Positions 55,360-64,000 of a stretch of DNA of 64,000 bases are shown here, in pieces. Under the pieces are notes generated by a model that was given only the letters and a program-made list of their open reading frames with translations, ran no database searches and was not told the DNA's origin. Every line of letters starts with the position of its first letter. The first letter of the stretch is position 1. The stretch is from positions 28,873 through 92,872 of the forward strand of contig JBAIAA010001510.1 in assembly GCA_037893245.1 (NCBI GenBank). The letters are read 5' to 3'. The stretch comes from Crossaster papposus (Eukaryota > Echinodermata > Asteroidea > Velatida > Solasteridae). Position numbers and translations under genes: made by a program.

Positions 55360-57469
55360 CTTATGCACACTTCTTTCCCTTTACATATTTCGTATGCACA
55401 CTTCTTTCCCTTTACATATTTCTTATGCACACTTCTTTCCCTTTACATATTTCTTATGCACACTTCTTTCCCTTTACATATTTCTTATGCACACTTCTTT
55501 CCCTTTACATATTTCTTATGCACACTTCTTTCCCTTTACATATTTCTTATGCACACTTCTTTCCCTTTACATATTTCTTATGCACACTTCTTTCCCTTTA
55601 CATATTTCTTATGCACACTTCTTTCCCTTTACATATTTCTTATGCACAATTCTTTCCCTTTACATCTTTCTTATGCACACTTCTTTCCCTTTACATATTT
55701 CTTATGCACACTTCTTTCCCTTTACATATTTCCTTATGCACACTTCTTTCCCTTTACATATTTATTATGCACACTTCTTTCCCTTTACATATTTCTTATG
55801 CACACTTCTTTCCCTTTACATATTTCTTATGCACACTTCTTTCCCTTTACATATTTCGTATGCACACTTCTTTCCCTTTACATATTTCTTATGCACACTT
55901 CTTTCCCTTTACATATTTCTTATGCACACTTCTTTCCCTTTACATATTTCTTATGCACACTTTTTTCCCTTTACATATTTCTTATGCACACTTCTTTCCC
56001 TTTACATATTTCTTATGCACACTTCTTTCCCTTTACATATTTCTTATGCACACTTCTTTCCCTTTACATATTTCTTATGCACACTTCTTTCCCTTTACAT
56101 ATTTCTTATGCACACTTCTTTCCCTTTACATATTTATTATGCACACTTCTTTCCCTTTACATATTTCTTATGCACACTTCTTTCCCTTTACATATTTCTT
56201 ATGCACACTTCTTTCCCTTTACATATTTCTTATGCACACTTCTTTCCCTTTACATATTTCTTATGCACACTTCTTTCCCTTTACATATTTCTTATGCACA
56301 CTTCTTTCCCTTTACATATTTCTTATGCACACTTCTTTCCCTTTACATATTTCTTATGCACACTTCTTTCCCTTTACATATTTCTTATGCACACTTCTTT
56401 CCCTTTACATATTTCCTTATGCACACTTCTTTCCCTTTACATATTTCTTATGCACACTTCTTTCCCTTTACATATTTCTTATGCACACTTCTTTCCCTTT
56501 ACATATTTCTTATGCACACTTCTTTCCCTTTACATATTTCGTATGCACACTTCTTTCCCTTTACATATTTCTTATGCACACTTCTTTCCCTTTACATATT
56601 TCTTATGCACACTTCTTTCCCTTTACATATTTCTTATGCACACTTCTTTCCCTTTACATATTTCTTATGCACACTTCTTTCCCTTTACATATTTCTTATG
56701 CACACTTCTTTCCCTTTACATATTTCTTATGCACACTTCTTTCCCTTTACATATTTCTTATGCACACTTCTTTCCCTTTACATATTTCTTATGCACACTT
56801 CTTTCCCTTTACATATTTCTTATGCACACTTCTTTCCCTTTACATATTTCTTATGCACACTTCTTTCCCTTTACATATTTCTTATGCACACTTCTTTCCC
56901 TTTACATATTTCTTATGCACACTTCTTTCCCTTTACATATTTATTATGCACACTTTTTTCCCTTTACATATTTCTTATGCACTCTTCTTTCCCTTTACAT
57001 ATTTCTTATGCACACTTCTTTCCCTTTACATATTTCTTATGCACACTTCTTTCCCTTTACATATTTCTTATGCACACTTCTTTCCCTTTACATATTTCGT
57101 ATGCACACTTCTTTCCCTTTACATATTTCTTATGCACACTTCTTTCCCTTTACATATTTCTTATGCACACTTCTTTCCCTTTACATATTTCTTATGCACA
57201 CTTCTGTCCCTTTACATATTTCTTATGCACACTTCTTTCCCTTTACATATTTCTTATGCACACTTCTTTCCCTTTACATATTTCTTATGCACACTTCTTT
57301 CCCTTTACATATTTCTTATGCACACTTCTGTCCCTTTACATATTTCTTATGCACACTTCTTTCCCTTTACATATTTCTTATGCACACTTCTTTCCCTTTA
57401 CATATTTCTTATGCACACTTCTTTCCCTTTACATATTTCTTATGCACACTTCTTTCCCTTTACATATTT

Positions 57470-60393
57470 AACTCGAGGGCTTGTTCCCACATCATGTGTT
57501 TATTTCTTATGCACACTTCTTTCCCTTTACATATTTAACTCGAGGGCTTGTTCCCACATCATGTGTTTATTTCTTATGCACACTTCTTTCCCTTTACATA
57601 TTTCTTATGCACACTTCTTTCCCTTTACATATTTTTTATGCACACTTCTTTCCCTTTACATATTTCTTATGCACACTTCTTTCCCTTTACATATTTCTTA
57701 TGCACACTTCTTTCCCTTTACATATTTCTTATGCACACTTCTTTCCCTTTACATATTTCTTATGCACACTTCTTTCCTTTTACATATTTCTTATGCACAC
57801 TTCTTTCCCTTTACATATTTCTTATGCACACTTCTTTCCCTTTACATATTTCTTATGCACACTTCTTTCCCTTTACATATTTCTTATGCACACTTCTTTC
57901 CCTTTACATATTTCTTATGCACACTTCTTTCCCTTTACATATTTCTTATGCACACTTCTTTCCCTTTACATATTTCTTATGCACACTTCTTTCCCTTTAC
58001 ATATTTCTTATGCACACTTCTTTCCCTTTACATATTTCTTATGCACACTTCTTTCCCTTTACATATTTCTTATGCACACTTCTTTCCCTTTACATATTTC
58101 TTATGCACACTTCTTTCCCTTTACATATTTCTTATGCACACTTCTTTCCCTTTACATATTTCTTATGCACACTTCTTTCCCTTTACATATTTCTTATGCA
58201 CACTTCTTTCCCTTTACATATTTCTTATGCACACTTCTTTCCCTTTACATATTTCTTATGCACACTTCTTTCCCTTTACATATTTCTTATGCACACTTCT
58301 TTCCCTTTACATATTTCTTATGCACACTTCTTTCCCTTTACATATTTCTTATGCACACTTCTTTCCCTTTACATATTTCTTATGCACACATCTTTCCCTT
58401 TACATATGTCTTATGCACACTTCTTTCCCTTTACATATGTCTTATGCACACTTCTTTCCCTTTACATATGTCTTATGCACACTTCTTTCCCTTTACATAT
58501 GTCTTATGCACACTTCTTTCCCTTTACATATTTCTTATGCACACTTCTTTCCCTTTACATATTTCTTATGCACACTTCTTTCCCTTTACATATTTCTTAT
58601 GCACACTTCTTTCCCTTTACATATTTCTTATGCACACTTCTTTCCCTTTACATATTTCTTATGCACACTTCTTTCCCTTTACATATTTATTATGCACACT
58701 TCTTTCCCCTTACATATTTATTATGCACACTTCTTTCCCTTTACATATTTATTATGCACACTTCTTTCCCTTTACATATTTCTTATGCACACTTCTTTCC
58801 CTTTACATATTTTTTATGCACACTTCTTTCCCTTGACATATTTCTTATGCACACTTCTTTCCCTTTACATATTTCTTATGTACACTTCTTTCCCTTTACA
58901 TATTTCTTATGCACACTTCTTTCCCTTTACATATTTCTTATGCACACTTCTTTCCCTTTACATATTTCTTATGCACACTTCTTTCCCTTTACATATTTCT
59001 TATGCACACTTCTTTCCCTTTACATATTTCTTATGCACACTTCTTTCCCTTTACATATTTCTTATGCACACTTCTTTCCCTTTACATATTTCTTATGCAC
59101 ACTTCTTTCCCTTTACATATTTCTTATGCACACTTCTTTCCCTTTACATATTTCTTATGCACACTTCTTTCCCTTTACATATTTCTTATGCACACTTCTT
59201 TCCCTTTACATATTTCTTATGCACACTTCTTTCCCTTTACATATTTCTTATGCACACTTCTTTCCCTTTACATATTTCTTATGCACACTTCTTTCCCTTT
59301 ACATATTTCTTATGCACACTTCTTTCCCTTTACATATTTCTTATGCACACTTCTTTCCCTTTACATATTTCTTATGCACACTTCTTTCCCTTTACATATT
59401 TCTTATGCACACTTCTTTCCCTTTACATATTTCTTATGCACACTTCTTTCCCTTTACATATTTCTTATGCACACTTCTTTCCCTTTACATATTTCTTATG
59501 CACACTTCTCTCCCTTTACATATTTCTTATGCACACTTCTTTCCCTTTACATATTTCTTATGCACACTTCTTTCCCTTTACATATTTCTTATGCACACTT
59601 CTTTCCCTTTACATATTTCTTATGCACACTTCTTTCCCTTTACATATTTCTTATGCACACTTCTTTCCCTTTACATATTTCTTATGCACACTTCTTTCCC
59701 TTTACATATTTCTTATGCACACTTCTTTCCCTTTACATATTTCTTATGCACACTTCTTTCCCTTTACATATTTCTTATGCACACTTCTTTCCCTTTACAT
59801 ATTTCTTATGCACACTTCTTTCCCTTTACATATTTATTATGCACACTTTTTTCCCTTTACATATTTCTTATGCACTCTTCTTTCCCTTTACATATTTCTT
59901 ATGCACACTTCTTTCCCTTTACATATTTCTTATGCACACTTCTTTCCCTTTACATATTTCTTATGCACACTTCTTTCCCTTTACATATTTCTTATGCACA
60001 CTTCTTTCCCTTTACATATTTCTTATGCACACTTCTTTCCCTTTACATATTTCTTATGCACACTTCTTTCCCTTTACATATTTCTTATGCACACTTCTGT
60101 CCCTTTACATATTTCTTATGCACACTTCTTTCCCTTTACATATTTCTTATGCACACTTCTTTCCCTTTACATATTTCTTATGCACACTTCTTTCCCTTTA
60201 CATATTTCTTATGCACACTTCTGTCCCTTTACATATTTCTTATGCACACTTCTTTCCCTTTACATATTTCTTATGCACACTTCTTTCCCTTTACATATTT
60301 CTTATGCACACTTCTTTCCCTTTACATATTTCTTATGCACACTTCTTTCCCTTTACATATTTCTTATGCACACTTCTTTCCCTTTACATATTT
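57470..60393 (+). repeat. 2,924-bp higher-order repeat, copy 1
   Basis: Opens with a doublet of haplotype B inserts (57470 and 57537). Marker order: an ATTTTTTATG monomer, a CACACATCTTT monomer at 58382 followed by four monomers with ACATATGTC (an 8-bp palindrome ACATATGT), TTTATTATG monomers with CCCCTTACAT at about 58706, ATTTTTTATG at 58816, CCCTTGACAT at about 58833, CACTTTTTTCC and GCACTCTTC at 59874, and two CTTCTGTCCC monomers 124 bp apart (60099, 60223). It equals two inserts plus 92 monomers. Confidence 0.91.
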
Positions 60394-62731
60394 AACTCGA
60401 GGGCTTGTTCCCACATCATGTGTTTATTTCTTATGCACACTTCTTTCCCTTTACATATTTAACTCGAGGGCTTGTTCCCACATCATGTGTTTATTTCTTA
60501 TGCACACTTCTTTCCCTTTACATATTTCTTATGCACACTTCTTTCCCTTTACATATTTTTTATGCACACTTCTTTCCCTTTACATATTTCTTATGCACAC
60601 TTCTTTCCCTTTACATATTTCTTATGCACACTTCTTTCCCTTTACATATTTTTTATGCACACTTCTTTCCCTTTACATATTTCTTATGCACACTTCTTTC
60701 CCTTTACATATTTCTTATGCACACTTCTTTCCCTTTACATATTTCTTATGCACACTTCTTTCCCTTTACATATTTCTTATGCACACTTCTTTCCCTTTAC
60801 ATATTTCTTATGCACACTTCTTTCCCTTTACATATTTCTTATGCACACTTCTTTCCCTTTACATATTTCTTATGCACACTTCTTTCCCTTTACATATTTC
60901 TTATGCACACTTCTTTCCCTTTACATATTTCTTATGCACACTTCTTTCCCTTTACATATTTCTTATGCACACTTCTTTCCCTTTACATATTTCTTATGCA
61001 CACTTCTTTCCCTTTACATATTTCTTATGCACACTTCTTTCCCTTTACATATTTCTTATGCACACTTCTTTCCCTTTACATATTTCTTATGCACACTTCT
61101 TTCCCTTTACATATTTCTTATGCACACTTCTTTCCCTTTACATATTTCTTATGCACACTTCTTTCCCTTTACATATTTCTTATGCACACTTCTTTCCCTT
61201 TACATATTTCTTATGCACACTTCTTTCCCTTTACATATTTCTTATGCACACTTCTTTCCCTTTACATATTTCTTATGCACACTTCTTTCCCTTTACATAT
61301 TTCTTATGCACACATCTTTCCCTTTACATATGTCTTATGCACACTTCTTTCCCTTTACATATGTCTTATGCACACTTCTTTCCCTTTACATATGTCTTAT
61401 GCACACTTCTTTCCCTTTACATATTTCTTATGCACACTTCTTTCCCTTTACATATTTCTTATGCACACTTCTTTCCCTTTACATATTTCTTATGCACACT
61501 TCTTTCCCTTTACATATTTCTTATGCACACTTCTTTCCCTTTACATATTTCTTATGCACACTTCTTTCCCTTTACATATTTATTATGCACACTTCTTTCC
61601 CCTTACATATTTATTATGCACACTTCTTTCCCTTTACATATTTATTATGCACACTTCTTTCCCTTTACATATCTCTTATGCCCACTTCTTTCCCTTTACA
61701 TATTTTTTATGCACACTTCTTTCCCTTGACATATTTCTTATGCACACTTCTTTCCCTTTACATATTTCTTATGTACACTTCTTTCCCTTTACATATTTCT
61801 TATGCACACTTCTTTCCCTTTACATATTTCTTATGCACACTTCTTTCCCTTTACATATTTCTTATGCACACTTCTTTCCCTTTACATATTTCTTATGCAC
61901 ACTTCTTTCCCTTTACATATTTCTTATGCACACTTCTTTCCCTTTACATATTTCTTATGCACACTTCTTTCCCTTTACATATTTCTTATGCACACTTCTT
62001 TCCCTTTACATATTTCTTATGCACACTTCTTTCCCTTTACATATTTCTTATGCACACTTCTTTCCCTTTACATATTTCTTATGCACACTTCTTTCCCTTT
62101 ACATATTTCTTATGCACACTTCTTTCCCTTTACATATTTCTTATGCACACTTCTTTCCCTTTACATATTTCTTATGCACACTTCTTTCCCTTTACATATT
62201 TCTTATGCACACTTCTTTCCCTTTACATATTTCTTATGCACACTTCTTTCCCTTTACATATTTCTTATGCACACTTCTTTCCCTTTACATATTTCTTATG
62301 CACACTTCTTTCCCTTTACATATTTCTTATGCACACTTCTTTCCCTTTACATATTTCTTATGCACACTTCTTTCCCTTTACATATTTCTTATGCACACTT
62401 CTTTCCCTTTACATATTTCTTATGCACACTTCTTTCCCTTTACATATTTCTTATGCACACTTCTTTCCCTTTACATATTTCTTATGCACACTTCTTTCCC
62501 TTTACATATTTCTTATGCACACTTCTTTCCCTTTACATATTTCTTATGCACACTTCTTTCCCTTTACATATTTCTTATGCACACTTCTTTCCCTTTACAT
62601 ATTTCTTATGCACACTTCTTTCCCTTTACATATTTCTTATGCACACTTCTTTCCCTTTACATAGTTCTTATGCACACTTCTTTCCCTTTACATATTTCTT
62701 ATGCACACTTCTTTCCCTTTACATATTTCTT
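60394..62731 (+). repeat. Higher-order repeat copy 2, cut short
   Basis: Insert doublet at 60394 and 60461, CACACATCTTT at 61306 (offset 2,924 from copy 1), then only three ACATATGTC monomers instead of four, so all later markers are offset by 2,893 bp: ATTTTTTATG at 61709, CCCTTGACAT at about 61726. Private variants include TCTCTTATGCCCAC near 61672. No new insert doublet follows; the marker series restarts at 62732 instead. Confidence 0.89.
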
Positions 62732-64000
62732 ATGCACACATCTTTCCCTTTACATATGTCTTATGCACACTTCTTTCCCTTTACATATTTCTTATGCACA
62801 CTTCTTTCCCTTTACATATTTCTTATGCACACTTCTTTCCCTTTACATATTTCTTATGCACACTTCTTTCCCTTTACATATTTCTTATGCACACTTCTTT
62901 CCCTTTACATATTTCTTATGCACACTTCTTTCCCTTTACATATTTCTTATGCACACTTCTTTCCCTTTACATATTTCTTATGCACACTTCTTTCCCTTTA
63001 CATATTTATTATGCACACTTCTTTCCCTTTACATATTTCTTATGCACACTTCTTTCCCTTTACATATTTATTATGCACACTTCTTTCCCTTTACATATTT
63101 ATTATGCACACTTCTTTCCCTTTACATATTTATTATGCACACTTCTTTCCCTTTACATATTTATTATGCACACTTCTTTCCCTTTACATATTTCTTATGC
63201 ACACTTCTTTCCCTTTACATATTTCTTATGCACACTTCTTTCCCTTTACATATTTCTTATGCACACTTCTTTCCCTTTACATATTTCTTATGCACACTTC
63301 TTTCCCTTTACATATTTCTTATGCACACTTCTTTCCCTTTACATATTTCTTATGCACACTTCTTTCCCTTTACATATTTCTTATGCACACTTCTTTCCCT
63401 TTACATATTTCTTATGCACACTTCTTTCCCTTTACATATTTCTTATACACACTTCTTTCCCTTTACATATTTCTTATGCACAATTCTTTCCTTTTACATA
63501 TTTCTTATGCACACTTCTTTCCCTTTACATATTTCTTATGCACACTTCTTTCCCTTTACATATTTCTTATGCACACTTCTTTCCCTTTACATATTTCTTA
63601 TGCACACTTCTTTCCCTTTATATATTTATTATGCACACTTTTTTCCCTTTACATATTTCTTATGCACTCTTCTTTCCCTTTACATATTTCTTATGCACAC
63701 TTCTTTCCCTTTACATATTTCTTATGCACACTTCTTTCCCTTTACATATTTCTTATGCACACTTCTTTCCCTTTACATATTTCTTATGCACACTTCTTTC
63801 CCTTTACATATTTCTTATGCACACTTCTTTCCCTTTACATATTTCTTATGCACACTTCTTTCCCTTTACATATTTCTTATGCACACTTCTTTCCCTTTAC
63901 ATATTTCTTATGCACACTTCTGTCCCTTTACATATTTCTTATGCACACTTCTTTCCCTTTACATATTTCTTATGCACACTTCTTTCCCTTTACATATTTC
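62732..64000 (+). repeat. Higher-order repeat copy 3, diverged, cut by window edge
   Basis: CACACATCTTT appears again at 62732, 1,426 bp (46 monomers) after copy 2, followed by a single ACATATGTC monomer. Five TTTATTATG monomers near 63006-63165 lack the CCCCTTACAT form. Further right come CACTTTTTTCC with GCACTCTTC (63666) and CTTCTGTCCC (63922), as at 59874 and 60099. A TTTATATATTT variant lies near 63621. The series continues past the window. Confidence 0.86.

Larger units (their letters stand above)
1..64000 (+). repeat. 31-bp satellite array spanning the whole window
   Basis: The entire window is a head-to-tail array of a 31-bp monomer, always in one orientation. Its landmarks in order are TATGCACAC, the pyrimidine run CTTCTTTCCCTTT, and ACATATTTC. 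Composition per monomer is 15 T, 9 C, 6 A and 1 G, so the + strand is strongly pyrimidine-rich and the - strand purine-rich. The consensus has no CpG. The array starts and ends mid-monomer, so it runs beyond both edges. About 2,000 monomers fit once the 36-bp units are subtracted. No unique sequence longer than the 36-bp unit interrupts it. A large, uniform, gene-free array of this kind is typical of eukaryotic satellite DNA; the host species and locus cannot be told from the sequence. Confidence 0.98.

Noticed and set aside
8320-60496. TATA-like promoter or start signals in TTTACATATTT and the ATG/TTG in inserts
   Set aside because: They repeat with every monomer or insert and have no associated gene, so nothing distinguishes them from background.
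1-64000. CENP-B box as evidence for a centromere
   Set aside because: No match to the CENP-B core (TTCG...CGGG) in the 31-mer or 36-mer. A centromeric role is possible but not supported by sequence.
1-64000. Yeast-type replication-origin consensus in CTTTACATATTTC
   Set aside because: Best match is 9 of 11 positions with two mismatches, expected often in AT-rich DNA, and it would occur in every monomer.
1-64000. tRNA, rRNA or other RNA genes, and genes on the reverse strand
   Set aside because: No cloverleaf, conserved rRNA segment or reverse-strand frame is visible; the reverse strand has two TAA triplets per monomer, closing all frames.

Overview
The window is one uninterrupted stretch of tandem-repeat (satellite) DNA. 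I see no gene, RNA gene, transposon or CRISPR array. From base 1 to base 64000 it is built from a 31-bp monomer, about 2,000 copies, all in the same orientation, and both window edges cut the array, so the real array is longer than 64 kb. The monomer contains TATGCACAC, then a 13-nt pyrimidine run CTTCTTTCCCTTT, then ACATATTTC. It is 32% GC, 24 of 31 bases are pyrimidines on the + strand, it has one G against nine C, and it has no CpG. An array of this size and uniformity points to a eukaryotic chromosome (heterochromatin, centromere or pericentromere, subtelomere, sex or B chromosome), but nothing in the sequence identifies the species or the chromosomal site.

A second component is a 36-bp unit carrying an XhoI site (CTCGAG). 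I count 45 full copies plus two degenerate ones (34 bp at 29923 and 24 bp at 6622). Each sits at the same junction between two monomers. Distances between full copies are 36 + 31n bp, apart from small deviations explained by visible 1-bp indels. The unit exists in two haplotypes: A (GTCCCGAC core, 18 copies) and B (GTTCCCAC core, 27 copies). They differ at two linked positions with no recombinants, and they occupy mostly separate domains. The 36-mer looks like a diverged relative of the 31-mer.

Layout. 1-6160: homogeneous monomers. 6161-8319: rearranged junction with truncated and chimeric units. 8320-10710: haplotype A domain, seven inserts. 10711-13478: transition zone. 13479-27550: haplotype B higher-order-repeat domain, based on a 501-bp and a 1431-bp block (1932 bp together), with a copy of at least 3.4 kb repeated 7,258 bp downstream. 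27551-38466: very homogeneous monomers (about 10.9 kb) with one decayed insert. 38467-40500: dense single-base indels, possibly an assembly seam. 38546-48746: domain marked by blocks of GCGC-variant monomers, including a 3.24-kb tandem duplication with haplotype A inserts. 48747-52617: mostly homogeneous monomers. 52618-57469: haplotype B domain with insert doublets and triplets (67-bp dimer units). 57470-64000: a 2,924/2,893-bp higher-order repeat, two copies and part of a third.

All three forward frames of the monomer are free of stop codons, and 31 is not a multiple of 3, so translation gives huge open frames (up to 6,714 codons) with a 31-residue period. These are a by-product of the repeat, not genes. 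The biological interest lies in the array's evolution: phase-locked 36-mers, domain-wise homogenisation, nested higher-order repeats and recent kilobase-scale duplications.
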